From contig NZ_CP095043.1 of assembly GCF_022919175.1 (NCBI RefSeq), forward strand, positions 1 to 64,000: 64,000 nt of DNA, in the 5' to 3' direction. This DNA comes from Leucobacter rhizosphaerae (GTDB taxonomy: Bacteria > Actinomycetota > Actinomycetes > Actinomycetales > Microbacteriaceae). Positions 28,425 to 36,928 of this stretch are shown here, piece by piece; positions within the stretch are counted from its first letter, which is position 1, and the number at the start of each line of letters is the position of its first letter. The notes under the pieces are model-generated. The model did no database searches. It had not been told where the DNA came from and saw only the letters and a program-made list of their open reading frames with translations. A program made the translations under genes and the position numbers.

Positions 28425-28961
28425 CTACCAGTACATGAAGGACGACACCCAGCCGGTGAAGAGGTTGAGGAGCATGCCGACGAGGCCGAACCCACCGGCG
28501 ACGAGGGACCCGACGGCGGCCCAGCGGAAGCGATCAGCACCGCGCTGGATGACGCCGGCGATCGCGAGTCCGAGCGCGGCGAGCAGGAGCAGCAGGTGCA
28601 CGACCGTGATCGACGCGGACACCGCAGCGAAGTTGTCCGTTGCCGTGCGGTACAGGAACGGGGTGAACGCGGCGAAGAGGGTGTCCAGCGCGAGGAGCGC
28701 GAGCGCCACGAGACCGAGCACGTTGGTACGGACGGTCGGGGCATGTGCGGATGCGAGCCCGGGCGCGGCGTACGGCGCGTACTGAGGCTGAGGGTGCTGA
28801 GCGAATGGCTGGTGCGGCTGCTGAGGGTGCTGAGGCGACTGCGGCTGGCCGAATGGCTGCTGGGGCTGCGCTTGGTGAGGGTGCGGTTGGTGCTGAGGCG
28901 GCGTGGGCTGAGGGGTCGGCTGCTGCGGCTGGACCGGGGGCTGCGAGTCTGAGGAGCTCAT
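28425..28961 (-). CDS. membrane protein with Gln/Pro-rich N-terminus
   Basis: Unrecognised 178-residue protein. The first 75 residues are very rich in Gln, Pro and His (repeats such as PQQP and HPQ), a likely disordered cytoplasmic tail. Three to four hydrophobic helices follow (about 80-103, 112-135, 145-170) with a short aromatic end SSFMYW. The organisation is like that of actinobacterial DUF4190-type small membrane proteins, but I do not claim membership. TACGCT stands 6 nt before the ATG, pointing to a leaderless transcript. Confidence 0.65.
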   Translation of the reverse strand: MSSSDSQPPVQPQQPTPQPTPPQHQPHPHQAQPQQPFGQPQSPQHPQQPHQPFAQHPQPQYAPYAAPGLASAHAPTVRTNVLGLVALALLALDTLFAAFTPFLYRTATDNFAAVSASITVVHLLLLLAALGLAIAGVIQRGADRFRWAAVGSLVAGGFGLVGMLLNLFTGWVSSFMYW

Positions 28962-28967
28962 GCCCGA

Positions 28968-28973
28968 AGCGTA
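28968..28973 (-). promoter_or_regulatory. leaderless -10 box of the Gln/Pro-rich protein gene
   Basis: TACGCT on the minus strand, 6 nt (tcgggc) before the ATG at 28961. Confidence 0.45.
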
Positions 28974-29000
28974 GCAAGCGCATCCGCCGCTCAACACCTC

Positions 29001-29060
29001 GGAGAAATCACTCATGCAGGGTGCGCCACGGGCGGGGCCTCCTGCATGCGTGACATCTCC
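29001..29060. other. 20-bp imperfect inverted repeat in a gene-poor spacer
   Basis: Arms 29001-29020 and 29041-29060 match at 16 of 20 positions around a 20-nt G/C-rich loop. A second partner, TGAGTGAT at 29061-29068, can pair with ATCACTCA inside the first arm, so two alternative foldings exist. It lies in the 219-bp divergent spacer before the DUF559-type gene, where a terminator is not expected. It could be a small RNA, an operator or a decayed element. Confidence 0.4.
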
Positions 29061-29180
29061 TGAGTGATCGACCACCGAGCACGCGCCGGATCTCCGCTCA
29101 CATCCAGGCCGCCCGCTGCGACCTGCGACGTGTTCTGTGGACAACGGAGACCGCGTCCAGGTCTGAGGCATGCTTGCCCT

Positions 29181-30077
29181 GTGAACCTCGAACCGTACGT
29201 CAACGCATGGGGAGGAGTGATCCCGTCGCGGGTGCTCGTCGAGGCCGGGTTCAGTTACCGGACGATTCGGGCGATGTGCGCGCAAGGCGAGTTGGAGCGC
29301 CTGCGCCAGGGCTGGTTGGCGGTTCCCGGATCGGATCCCGAGCTCAGAGCGGCGGCCCTGTGCGGTGGTCACCTCACGTGTGTCACCCAAGCCCGTCGAC
29401 TGGGCCTCTGGGTCACGGTCCCTCCCTCTGAACTGCATCTGGCAATGCCGCCGCACGCGAGGAAGCCCGCGCACCTGTCAGAGCTGCAGCTCCACTGGAG
29501 CCGTCCCGTCGTCACGCGAGATCCTCGGGACCTGGGAGACTCCATCGTCAACGTTCTGGCGAACGTCGCCCGATGCCTTCCAGTGGAGGACGCTCAAGCC
29601 ACGTGGGAGTCCGCGCTCAAGGCCGGACTCGTCACGAAGGCGGTCCTGCAACGGCTGCCGCTTGTCGGGGTCGCTCGAGACCTCGCCCGCGTCGCGAACC
29701 TGTTCGCGGACTCGGGACTCGAATCGCTCGTCGTGCGCAGATTGATGCGTTTGGGCCTCCGCTTGCGCGTGCAGACGTGGATCCTCGGGCACCACGTCGA
29801 CGTGCTGATCGGAGATCGGCTGGTCGTGCAGATCGACGGCGGGACACATGTCGGGGTGCAACGCACGTCGGACATCCGTCACGATGCGCAGCTCGTCCTC
29901 AACGGATACCACGTGATTCGGGTGGGGTACGTGCAGGTGATGGAGCACTGGCACGAGGTGCAGGATCTCATTCTGCAGGCGGTCGCTCAGGGGCTCTCGG
30001 AAGTCACACAAGTCGAAGCCGGCACACATGCAGGAAGAATCAATCATGCAGGTGGCCGCGGCGCGATTGGGGCCTGA
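29181..30077 (+). CDS. DUF559/Vsr-like nuclease-fold protein with AbiEi-like N-terminus
   Basis: 298-residue protein of a type common in Microbacteriaceae. The N-terminal part (residues about 1-70: VIPSRVLVEAGFSYRTIRAMCAQGELERLRQGW) resembles the winged-helix domain of AbiEi antitoxins. The C-terminal part has the restriction-endonuclease-like core of DUF559 proteins: HHVDVLIGDRLVVQIDGGTH carries the Asp and QIDG acidic residues, followed by RHDAQLVLNGYHVIRVGY. No toxin partner adjoins, so I do not call a toxin-antitoxin system. GTG 29181 fits the family start; CATGCT lies 6 nt before it. The last 25 residues look unrelated to the fold. Confidence 0.72.
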   Translation: MNLEPYVNAWGGVIPSRVLVEAGFSYRTIRAMCAQGELERLRQGWLAVPGSDPELRAAALCGGHLTCVTQARRLGLWVTVPPSELHLAMPPHARKPAHLSELQLHWSRPVVTRDPRDLGDSIVNVLANVARCLPVEDAQATWESALKAGLVTKAVLQRLPLVGVARDLARVANLFADSGLESLVVRRLMRLGLRLRVQTWILGHHVDVLIGDRLVVQIDGGTHVGVQRTSDIRHDAQLVLNGYHVIRVGYVQVMEHWHEVQDLILQAVAQGLSEVTQVEAGTHAGRINHAGGRGAIGA

Positions 30078-30113
30078 ATGTGTGAGATTTCCGGAATGAT
30101 TGGCGCGGGGCGG

Positions 30114-30182
30114 GTGGAGGCGCGGGGCCGGAGCGCGTGGAGGCGCGGGGCCGGAGCGCGTGGAGGCGCGGGGCCGGAGCGC
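30114..30182. repeat. three tandem copies of a 23-bp unit
   Basis: Three identical head-to-tail copies of a 23-bp unit (30114-30136, 30137-30159, 30160-30182; unit begins GTGGAGGCGCGG and ends CCGGAGCGC), followed by a degenerate part copy to about 30215. It lies in the 222-bp gap after the DUF559-type gene. The unit length is not a multiple of 3, so it is not a coding repeat. Copy number is likely variable between strains. Confidence 0.85.
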
Positions 30183-30257
30183 GATGGGTGCGATGGGCGC
30201 GGGGGCCGGAGCGCCGCGCCCGCACCCAACACCCCAAACACACCCCCACACGCACCA

Positions 30258-30286
30258 GTGGCCCGCCCCAACCGGGGACGGGCCAC
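30258..30286 (-). terminator. terminator of the lrp-aminotransferase operon
   Basis: Stem GTGGCCCGCCCC / GGGGACGGGCCAC (one bulge) with a 4-nt loop, 14 nt beyond the aminotransferase stop on the minus strand. Confidence 0.65.
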
Positions 30287-30299
30287 CAACGCACTCAGA

Positions 30300-31694
30300 C
30301 TAGATCTTCGACGAAGCGTCCTTCAGCACGCTGCGCAGGATCCCGCCGATTTCTGCGAACTCTGCCGGACCGATGGTCAGCGGCGGAGCGAGCTGGATGA
30401 CGGGGTCTCCCCGGTCGTCGGCGCGGCAGTACAGGCCGGCCTCCCACAGAGCGGGGGAGAGGTAGTCGCGGAGCAGTCGATCCGACTCCTCCTCGTTGAA
30501 GGTCTCCTTGGTCGCCTTGTCCTTGACGAGCTCGATGCCGAAGAAGTAGCCTTCACCGCGCACGTCACCGACGATATCGATGTCGAGCAGCTTCTCGAGC
30601 TCGGCGCGGAACAGCGGGCTGTTCTCGCGCACGCGGCCGTTGAGGTCCTCCTCCTCGAAGATGTCGAAGTTCGCGAGCGCCGCAGCCGCAGCCGCCGGGT
30701 GACCGGCGAACGTGAAGCCGTGGTAGAACGTGTTCTCGACCGAGTTGAACGGCTCCGACACCTTGTCGCTGACGATCATGGCACCGAGGGGCACGTAGCC
30801 CGAGGTGATGCCCTTCGCCGACGTGATGATGTCGGGCTCGTAGCCGAGCGCCTTCGACGCGAAGAAGTCGCCGATGCGGCCGTAGGCGCAGATGACCTCG
30901 TCCGAGACGAGCAGCACGTCGTACTGGTCGCAGATCTCGCGCACGCGCTTGAAGTATCCGGGGGGAGGCGGGAAGCAGCCGCCCGAGTTCTGTACCGGCT
31001 CAAGGAACACGGCCGCGATCGTGTCGGGGCCCTCGAAGAGGATCGCCTCTTCGATGCGGTTCGCGGCCCACTGGCCGAAGGCCTCGAGGTCGTCGGAGGG
31101 AGCGCCCATCTCCTCGGCGCGGTAGAAGTTCGTGTTCGGCACGCGGTGGCCGCCCGGGGTGAGGGGCTCGTAGAACTTCTTCATGTCGGGGATACCGGTG
31201 ATGGCCAGTGCGCCCTGCGGGGTGCCGTGGTAGGCGACCGAGCGGGAGATGACCTTGTGCTTCATCGGCTTGCCCTGGATCTTCCAGTAGTGCTTCGCCA
31301 GCTTGAACGCCGACTCGACTGCCTCGCCACCACCGGTGGTGAAGAAGACCTTGTTCATCTGGCCGGGCGCGTAGCTGGAGAGGCGCTCGGAGAGCTCCAC
31401 GGCAGCGGGGTGCGCGTAGGACCAGATCGGCATGAAGTCGAGCTGCTTCATCTGCTTCGCAGCGGCTTCGACGATGCGATCGCGGCCGTGGCCGGCGTTC
31501 ACGACGAAGAGGCCCGCGAGGCCGTCGATGTACTGCTTGCCGGCGGCATCGTAGATGTGGTGGCCCTCGGCGCGGGTGATGACGGGGATACCGTCGTTGA
31601 GCACCTTGCGGTTGGTGAAGTGCGGCCACATATGCTGCTTGGCAGAGGCCTGGAGGGCAGCCGTATCGACAGCTGCGGTGGGATCGTAGGACAT
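30300..31694 (-). CDS. class III aminotransferase, putative putrescine/omega-amino acid:pyruvate type
   Basis: PLP-dependent class III aminotransferase, 464 residues. Lys294 in TSAKGITSGYVPLGA forms the Schiff base, Asp265 in VSDEVICAYGR holds the pyridine nitrogen, and FTTGGGEAVESA (about 118-129) binds the phosphate. The N-terminal HMWPHFTN and SYAHPAAVELSERL are like those of putrescine- or beta-alanine-pyruvate transaminases. Divergent potDABC genes and an APC permease suggest it removes an amino group from putrescine or a product of it. Starts 2 nt after the lrp stop, in one operon. The exact amine is not provable by sequence. Confidence 0.85.
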   Translation of the reverse strand: MSYDPTAAVDTAALQASAKQHMWPHFTNRKVLNDGIPVITRAEGHHIYDAAGKQYIDGLAGLFVVNAGHGRDRIVEAAAKQMKQLDFMPIWSYAHPAAVELSERLSSYAPGQMNKVFFTTGGGEAVESAFKLAKHYWKIQGKPMKHKVISRSVAYHGTPQGALAITGIPDMKKFYEPLTPGGHRVPNTNFYRAEEMGAPSDDLEAFGQWAANRIEEAILFEGPDTIAAVFLEPVQNSGGCFPPPPGYFKRVREICDQYDVLLVSDEVICAYGRIGDFFASKALGYEPDIITSAKGITSGYVPLGAMIVSDKVSEPFNSVENTFYHGFTFAGHPAAAAAALANFDIFEEEDLNGRVRENSPLFRAELEKLLDIDIVGDVRGEGYFFGIELVKDKATKETFNEEESDRLLRDYLSPALWEAGLYCRADDRGDPVIQLAPPLTIGPAEFAEIGGILRSVLKDASSKI

Positions 31695-31696
31695 GG

Positions 31697-32164
31697 TTAT
31701 CTTGTTCCCCAGTCGTATTTTTGTTTTTTGAGTTGGAGGTAGACGAATGTCTCCGTGGAGGCGACACCGCTGAGCGCACGAATCTTCTCGTTCAGCACCT
31801 CGATGAGGGCGTCGTCGTCTTCGCAGACGATCTCCACCATGATGTCGAAGGACCCCGCGCTGAGCACGACGTAACTGATCTCCGGCATCTCGGCGAGCTG
31901 GTCCGCGACGACCCTGGTGTCACCAGAAACGCGAATGCCGAGCATGGCCTGACGGCTGAAGCCGAGGCGCATGGGGTCCGTCACGGCAACGATCTGCATG
32001 ACGCCGGCATCCGTGAGCTTCTGCACACGCTGACGGACGGCGGCCTCGCTGAGACCGACCGCCTTCCCGATCTCCGCGTACGAACGGCGGCCATCCAGCT
32101 GGAGTTGCTCGATGATCGCCTTCGACGTGGTGTCGAGGGCCAGCGTGCTTCGCTTGTTGCTCAC
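31697..32164 (-). CDS. Lrp/AsnC family regulator
   Basis: Feast/famine regulator, 155 residues: an N-terminal winged helix (LDTTSKAIIEQLQLDGRRSYAEIGKAVGLSEAAVRQRVQKL, of which residues about 10-50) and a C-terminal RAM ligand-binding domain (SGSFDIMVEIVCEDDDAL region). First gene of the operon with the aminotransferase and divergent from potD, so it likely senses an amino acid or amine and controls both units. I set the start at GTG 32164; the minus-strand CAGAAT box 7 nt upstream supports this, and a longer version from ATG 32200 would begin upstream of that promoter. Confidence 0.85.
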   Translation of the reverse strand: MSNKRSTLALDTTSKAIIEQLQLDGRRSYAEIGKAVGLSEAAVRQRVQKLTDAGVMQIVAVTDPMRLGFSRQAMLGIRVSGDTRVVADQLAEMPEISYVVLSAGSFDIMVEIVCEDDDALIEVLNEKIRALSGVASTETFVYLQLKKQKYDWGTR

Positions 32165-32319
32165 GCCACCGATTCTGGCAGTCAAAGCATGAAAAGGCAA
32201 AGGAATCCGAAGATAGTCAGGGTGAATTCGGTCTGTATCAGCATCCTTGGAGGTGAATCATGGGTGGCCGACCGGGTTCGGGATCGACCAGGGGAGCACG
32301 CTGCACCCGCGGAACGATG

Positions 32320-32334
32320 CGGAATTCGGTTCCG
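32320..32334. promoter_or_regulatory. palindrome in the lrp-potD divergent spacer
   Basis: CGGAATTCGGTTCCG, 5-bp arms (CGGAA/TTCCG) around 5 nt, in the middle of the 311-bp spacer; a shifted partial copy (GCGGAACGATGCGG) lies directly upstream. A possible potD promoter reads TTGTGA (32376-32381), 17 nt, AAATAT (32399-32404). It is a candidate Lrp operator. I see no gene in this spacer. Confidence 0.35.
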
Positions 32335-32475
32335 TAACTGTTGTGTGAAGAATCGGCGTCCGCGGGCCCGGACTGTTGTGAACCTCTGGGAATGTATGAA
32401 ATATTCGAACCACCGATTTGGCAGGGGAGCCAGAGGCCTCTGCCGGATATCCGACGTCACACGAGGAGGCCCCCT

Positions 32476-33696
32476 GTGGTCCGACAGATGCCCGAAGATC
32501 CGATCGTCCGCAACATCATCGACCTGATGCGGGGGGCCCAGATGAATCGCCGGGCGCTCCTGCGCGGGGCGGCAGTGGGAGCCGCGGGAGCGGGCACCCT
32601 CGCACTCAGCGCCTGCGGCGGTGGCGGGGGCGGCGGCTCGGTGGAGCAGGGCGACGGTTCCGCTGGATCCATCGTGTGGGGCAACTGGACCTACTACCTC
32701 GATTTCAACGAGGATACGCAGACTTGGCCGACCCTCGATGAGTTCATGGCGCAGACGAACATCAGCGTCGACTACATCGAGGACATCGACGACAACAACA
32801 CCTTCTACGGCAAGATCAAGGATCAGCTGCAGCTCGGACAGAACACGGGCTACGACACGATCACCCTCACCGACTGGATGAACGGCCGCCTGATCCAGGA
32901 CGGCCAGGTGCAGGAGCTCGACGCGAGCCGCATGCCGAACACGAAGAACCTGCTCGCGAACCTCCGCGACAGCCTCGACGTGGACCCCGGCCGCAAGTAC
33001 ACGATGCCCTGGCAGGCCCCGGCATCGGGTGTGGTCTGGAACACGGAGGCGGTGCCGGACGGCATCAAGACCATCGACGACTTCCTGCGCCCCGAGCTGA
33101 AGGGCAAGGTCGGCATGCTGACGGAGATGCGCGACACGATGGGCATCATCATGCAGGGCCTCGGCACCGACATCAGCGGCGAGTGGGGCGATCCCGAGTT
33201 CGACGCGGCGCTCGCCTGGCTCGACGACGCGATCAAGAGCGGCCAGGTCGCGCAGCTCAAGGGCAACTCGTACACCCAGGATCTCGAGACGGACACCACC
33301 CTCGCCGCGATCGCGTGGACCGGTGACATTGCGATCCTGAACTCCGAGCAGGGCGAGCGCTGGACGCTCGAGGTGCCCGAGTCCGGCGGCGTGATCACCG
33401 CCGACTCGTTCACGGTCCCCAACGGCACGACGCCCGAGAACAAGGAGCTCGTCGAGGACCTCATCAACTTCTACTACGAGCCCGAGATCGCGGCCCAGGT
33501 CGCCGACTACGTCTGGTTCGTCACCCCCGTCGAGGGTGCACGCGAGGCGATGGAGGCGATCAACCCCGAGCAGGTCGACAACCCCTTCATCTTCCCGGAC
33601 GACGACATGAACAGTCGCCTCCACGGCTTCCGCACGCTGACGCCGCAGGAGGACAAGAAGTACACGGAGGCGTTCTCGAAGGTGCTGGGCCTCTGA
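32476..33696 (+). CDS. potD: spermidine/putrescine-binding lipoprotein
   Basis: Extracytoplasmic polyamine-binding protein of the importer, 406 residues. A Tat lipoprotein signal is visible: NRRALLRG with Arg25-Arg26, then a hydrophobic run to the lipobox LSAC with Cys47, followed by a Gly-rich linker. WGNWTYYLDF and the family pattern IEDIDDNNTFYGKIKDQL mark the N-lobe. Start GTG 32476: GAGGAGG (32463-32469) stands 6 nt before it. First gene of potDABC; paralogue of the protein at 24330-25529. Confidence 0.9.
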   Translation: MVRQMPEDPIVRNIIDLMRGAQMNRRALLRGAAVGAAGAGTLALSACGGGGGGGSVEQGDGSAGSIVWGNWTYYLDFNEDTQTWPTLDEFMAQTNISVDYIEDIDDNNTFYGKIKDQLQLGQNTGYDTITLTDWMNGRLIQDGQVQELDASRMPNTKNLLANLRDSLDVDPGRKYTMPWQAPASGVVWNTEAVPDGIKTIDDFLRPELKGKVGMLTEMRDTMGIIMQGLGTDISGEWGDPEFDAALAWLDDAIKSGQVAQLKGNSYTQDLETDTTLAAIAWTGDIAILNSEQGERWTLEVPESGGVITADSFTVPNGTTPENKELVEDLINFYYEPEIAAQVADYVWFVTPVEGAREAMEAINPEQVDNPFIFPDDDMNSRLHGFRTLTPQEDKKYTEAFSKVLGL

Positions 33697-33698
33697 CC

Positions 33699-34880
33699 AT
33701 GACGAATCCAGAAGTCTTCGCCGAGGCCGGCGCCGATCTCGCACTCGTCGGGATCGAGAAGCGGTACCCGGGGTTCACCGCGGTCGACAACCTCGACCTC
33801 AACATTCCCGCGGGGTCGTTCTTCGCGCTCCTCGGCCCCTCCGGCTGCGGCAAGACGACCACGTTGCGGCTCGTCGCGGGGCTCGAGGATCCCACCGCGG
33901 GCAAGATCCTCATCGGCGGCACCGACGTGACGAACCTCAAGCCGCATAAGCGGCAGGTGAACACGGTCTTCCAGTCCTACGCGCTCTTCCCGCACATGTC
34001 GATCCTGGAGAACGTCGCGTTCGGTCTGCGCCGCCGCGGCATCGGGAGCCCGGTGGAGAAGGCGAAAGAGGCGCTGAAGCTCGTCGAGCTCGACCACATC
34101 GGCGATCGCAAGCCCTCGCAGCTCTCGGGCGGCCAGCAGCAGCGCGTCGCGCTCGCCCGTGCCGTCGTGAACCGGCCCGCGCTGCTCCTCCTCGACGAGC
34201 CGCTCGGCGCGCTCGACCTGAAGCTCCGGCGGCAGATGCAGCACGAGCTCAAGGAGATCCAGCACGAGGTCGGCCTGACCTTCCTGCACGTCACCCACGA
34301 CCAGGAGGAGGCCATGACCATGGCCGACACTGTCGCGGTCATGAACAAGGGACGGATCGAGCAGCTCGGCGCACCGGAGGAGCTGTACGAACTCCCGCGC
34401 ACCGTCTTCGTCGCGAACTTCCTCGGGCAGTCGAACCTCTTCCAGGTCACCGTCTCGGGCAGCACCGACCAGGTGCTGCACACGGACCTGCAGGGGCACC
34501 GGATCTCCGTGCCTCGCGCGCGCAGCGCGAAGGACAGCGGCAGCATGACGATCGGCGTGCGGCCGGAGAAGCTCCGCCTGCACACCGCTGCGCCGACGGA
34601 GGCCCCGGGCGTCAACGTGCTCGGCCCGGCCCGCATCACCGACGTCGCCTTCATCGGCGTGAGCACCCAGTACACGATCGAGTCGGAACTCTTCGGCGCA
34701 GTGCAGGTGTTCGCGCAGAACGTCGAAGCGGGGCCCGTCGCCTCGCTCGGGCAGGAGGTGTGGGTGAGCTGGCTCGCCGAGCACACCTTCGGCCTCGAGG
34801 ACGACCCGACCGGCACGGGCGCTCTGGCGACCGACTTCTCCACGCGCGCGATCGCCGCGCAGGCAGCGCTCGCGGAGTAG
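33699..34880 (+). CDS. potA: spermidine/putrescine ABC transporter ATP-binding protein
   Basis: ATPase of the polyamine importer, 393 residues. Walker A GPSGCGKTT is residues 46-54, then Q-loop FQSYALFPHMS, signature LSGGQQQRVALARA, Walker B LLLLDEPLGALD and the switch His in HVTHDQEEA. The C-terminal TOBE domain (from about 280, RPEKLRLH) is typical for PotA. It begins 2 nt after the potD stop. Confidence 0.92.
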   Translation: MTNPEVFAEAGADLALVGIEKRYPGFTAVDNLDLNIPAGSFFALLGPSGCGKTTTLRLVAGLEDPTAGKILIGGTDVTNLKPHKRQVNTVFQSYALFPHMSILENVAFGLRRRGIGSPVEKAKEALKLVELDHIGDRKPSQLSGGQQQRVALARAVVNRPALLLLDEPLGALDLKLRRQMQHELKEIQHEVGLTFLHVTHDQEEAMTMADTVAVMNKGRIEQLGAPEELYELPRTVFVANFLGQSNLFQVTVSGSTDQVLHTDLQGHRISVPRARSAKDSGSMTIGVRPEKLRLHTAAPTEAPGVNVLGPARITDVAFIGVSTQYTIESELFGAVQVFAQNVEAGPVASLGQEVWVSWLAEHTFGLEDDPTGTGALATDFSTRAIAAQAALAE

Positions 34881-34889
34881 GGGCCGACC

Positions 34890-35750
34890 ATGGCATTCAC
34901 CGCCTTCTCGGCCACGGCCGCAGCGGCCCCGCACGCACCCAGGAAACGGTCGTGGACCGCGCTCATCCTGCTCGCACCCGGCATCGCCTACATGCTCCTG
35001 TTTTTCCTGGCGCCCTTCATCCAACTGGTGATCACCTCGCTCCAGGCGCCCGCGGACACCGGCGGCATCGGCGACTACGTCGCCGCCTTCCAGTTCTCCA
35101 ACTACGCCGCGGCGATCCAGGAGTACTGGCCGCACATCCTGCGCTCCTTCGTGTACGCCGTCATCGCGACGATCGCCGGCCTGATCATCAGCTACCCGCT
35201 GGCCTACCTCATCGGGGTGCGTCTGCGGCCGTACCCCATGCTGCAGGGACTCGCGCTGATCCTGGTCATCGCGCCGTTCTTCATCAGCTTCCTGCTGCGC
35301 ACCCTCGCGTGGAAGCAGATCCTGCCGAGCGAGGTGATCGGCACCGACTTCTCCGTGATCTTCGGCCTCACGTACAACTTCATCCCGTTCATGACGCTAC
35401 CGATCTTCGCGTCGCTGCAGCAGCTCGACCTGCGGCTCGTAGAGGCAGGATCAGACCTCTACGCGTCGCCGGTCACGACGTTCCGCAAAGTCACGCTGCC
35501 GCTGTCGATGCCGGGCGTGGTGTCGGGCACGCTGCTCAGCTTCATCCCGATGTCGGGCGACTACGTGAACGCGTCGCGCGAGTTCCTCGGTTCGACGAGC
35601 ACCCCCATGATCGGCAACGTGATCGAGGCGAGCTTCCTGCAGACGCAGAACTACCCGCTCGCGGCGACCCTCTCGATCATCTTGATGGCGATCATCCTGG
35701 TGATCGTGGCGACCTACGTGCGCCGGAGCGGAACGGAGGACCTGCTGTGA
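34890..35750 (+). CDS. potB: spermidine/putrescine ABC transporter permease
   Basis: Permease subunit, 286 residues, six membrane helices. The ATPase-docking EAA loop is EAGSDLYASPVTTFRKVTLP, about residues 186-205. PFFISFLLRTLAWKQIL is typical of PotB. Ten nt after potA; the stop overlaps the potC start as GTGA. Confidence 0.92.
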   Translation: MAFTAFSATAAAAPHAPRKRSWTALILLAPGIAYMLLFFLAPFIQLVITSLQAPADTGGIGDYVAAFQFSNYAAAIQEYWPHILRSFVYAVIATIAGLIISYPLAYLIGVRLRPYPMLQGLALILVIAPFFISFLLRTLAWKQILPSEVIGTDFSVIFGLTYNFIPFMTLPIFASLQQLDLRLVEAGSDLYASPVTTFRKVTLPLSMPGVVSGTLLSFIPMSGDYVNASREFLGSTSTPMIGNVIEASFLQTQNYPLAATLSIILMAIILVIVATYVRRSGTEDLL

Positions 35751-36547
35751 AGCACTTCAGTCTCGGCAAGGCCTTCGTCCCCGTCGTCGCCTCCGTCGCC
35801 CTCATCTATCTGTTGCTCCCGATCTTCTACGTCATCGCGTTCTCGTTCAACGACGCGGGGCGCAACAACATCACCTGGCGCGGGTTCACGCTCGACAACT
35901 GGACGAACCCCTGCGGTGCGCCGAACGTCTGCCAGGCCTTCGGCAACAGCATCCTCATCGGCGTGGTGGCGACGATCATCGCGACGGTGCTCGGCAGTGC
36001 GATCGCCATCGCCCTCGTGCGCTACCGTTTCAAGTTCCGGTCGACGATCAGCCTGCTGCTCTTCACGCCCATGGCGACCCCCGAGGTCGTGCTCGGCGCG
36101 GGCCTCGCTGCCCAGTTCCTGCTGGCCGGGGTGGAGAAGGGGATCGGCACCGTCATCCTGGCGCACACGATGTTCTGCATCTCGTACGTCGTGGTCGCGG
36201 TGAAGGCCCGGGTGGCGAGCCTGAACCCCGCGATCGAGGAGGCGGGGCGGGATCTCTACGCGTCACCCGGTCAGGTCTTCTGGCGGATCACCCTGCCGAT
36301 GCTCATGCCGGGCATCATCGGTGCGGCGCTCCTGAGCTTCGCGCTGTCGTTCGACGACTTCATCATCACGAACTTCAACTCAGGCACCGCGAACACGTTC
36401 CCGAAGTTCATCTACACCTCGGCGCTGCGCGGCGTGCCCGCGCAGGCGAACGTGCTGGCCTCGATGGTGTTCATCGGGGCGATCATCCTGGTGATCGTGG
36501 TGCAGGTGGTGCGGATCACCAAGCAGAAGCGCCTGGCGCGGCAGTAG
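35747..36547 (+). CDS. potC: spermidine/putrescine ABC transporter permease
   Basis: Second permease, 266 residues, six helices. EAA loop EAGRDLYASPGQVFWRITLP; SFNDAGRNNITWRGFTLDNW after the first helix and LSFDDFIITNFNSG near the end are PotC marks. GTG start overlapping the potB stop. Last gene of the operon; a hairpin follows. Confidence 0.92.
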   Translation: MKHFSLGKAFVPVVASVALIYLLLPIFYVIAFSFNDAGRNNITWRGFTLDNWTNPCGAPNVCQAFGNSILIGVVATIIATVLGSAIAIALVRYRFKFRSTISLLLFTPMATPEVVLGAGLAAQFLLAGVEKGIGTVILAHTMFCISYVVVAVKARVASLNPAIEEAGRDLYASPGQVFWRITLPMLMPGIIGAALLSFALSFDDFIITNFNSGTANTFPKFIYTSALRGVPAQANVLASMVFIGAIILVIVVQVVRITKQKRLARQ

Positions 36548-36568
36548 TCGTACGGCGTCTGCGGAAAT

Positions 36569-36617
36569 CGCGGGGTGGGGCGGATCGGGCACGGAGCCCG
36601 AGACGCCCCACCCCGCG
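36569..36617 (+). terminator. terminator of the pot operon
   Basis: Perfect 14-bp stem CGCGGGGTGGGGCG / CGCCCCACCCCGCG; the loop holds a small GGGC/GCCC hairpin. 22 nt after the potC stop and 32 nt past the end of the small gene on the other strand, so it may serve both. Confidence 0.7.
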
Positions 36618-36648
36618 GTGCGTGGGGCCTCCTGCACGCTCAGCCAGA

Positions 36649-36864
36649 TCATGGCCGCGCCGAGGGTGAGGAAGTGGAGATCACCTTCGTCGCGCCGCCG
36701 ACGGCCATCGCGGCGACCCCGAGCGCCGCACCGGCGATGAGGCACACGATCCGGAAGGTGCGCGACCCGAAGGAGCCGACGAGGATCCCGAATCCGATCG
36801 CGATGAAGAACGCGCCGCCGCCGCGCGTCAGGGGGAAGACGTCGACCAGGGAGGCGATGTCCAT
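36649..36864 (-). CDS. small membrane protein
   Basis: Short ORF of 71 residues starting MDIASLVDVF. Two hydrophobic helices (about residues 18-33 and 40-58), with a short Ser/Pro tail. No family recognised. CAAAAT lies 6 nt before its ATG in the leaderless arrangement found for several neighbours, which supports it as a real gene; codon bias also looks coding. Antisense to nothing known. Confidence 0.55.
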   Translation of the reverse strand: MDIASLVDVFPLTRGGGAFFIAIGFGILVGSFGSRTFRIVCLIAGAALGVAAMAVGGATKVISTSSPSARP

Positions 36865-36870
36865 GAATCC

Positions 36871-36876
36871 ATTTTG
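36871..36876 (-). promoter_or_regulatory. leaderless -10 box of the small membrane protein gene
   Basis: CAAAAT on the minus strand, 6 nt (ggattc) before the ATG at 36864. Confidence 0.35.
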
Positions 36877-36891
36877 ACCCCTGCGCGGCAT

Positions 36892-36920
36892 TTGCGCGCG
36901 AGGCACGGCGGGTGCAATAT
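36892..36920 (+). promoter_or_regulatory. promoter of the APC permease gene
   Basis: -35 TTGCGC (36892-36897), 17-nt spacer, -10 CAATAT (36915-36920), giving a leader of about 85 nt. Confidence 0.45.
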
Positions 36921-36928
36921 AGACCCTT

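Noticed and set aside
29181..30077. Toxin-antitoxin system
   Set aside because: The N-terminus resembles AbiEi antitoxins, but no partner toxin gene adjoins and the C-terminus is a DUF559 nuclease-type fold.
30114..30182. CRISPR-like repeat
   Set aside because: The three 23-bp units are joined head to tail without spacers, and no cas genes are in the window.
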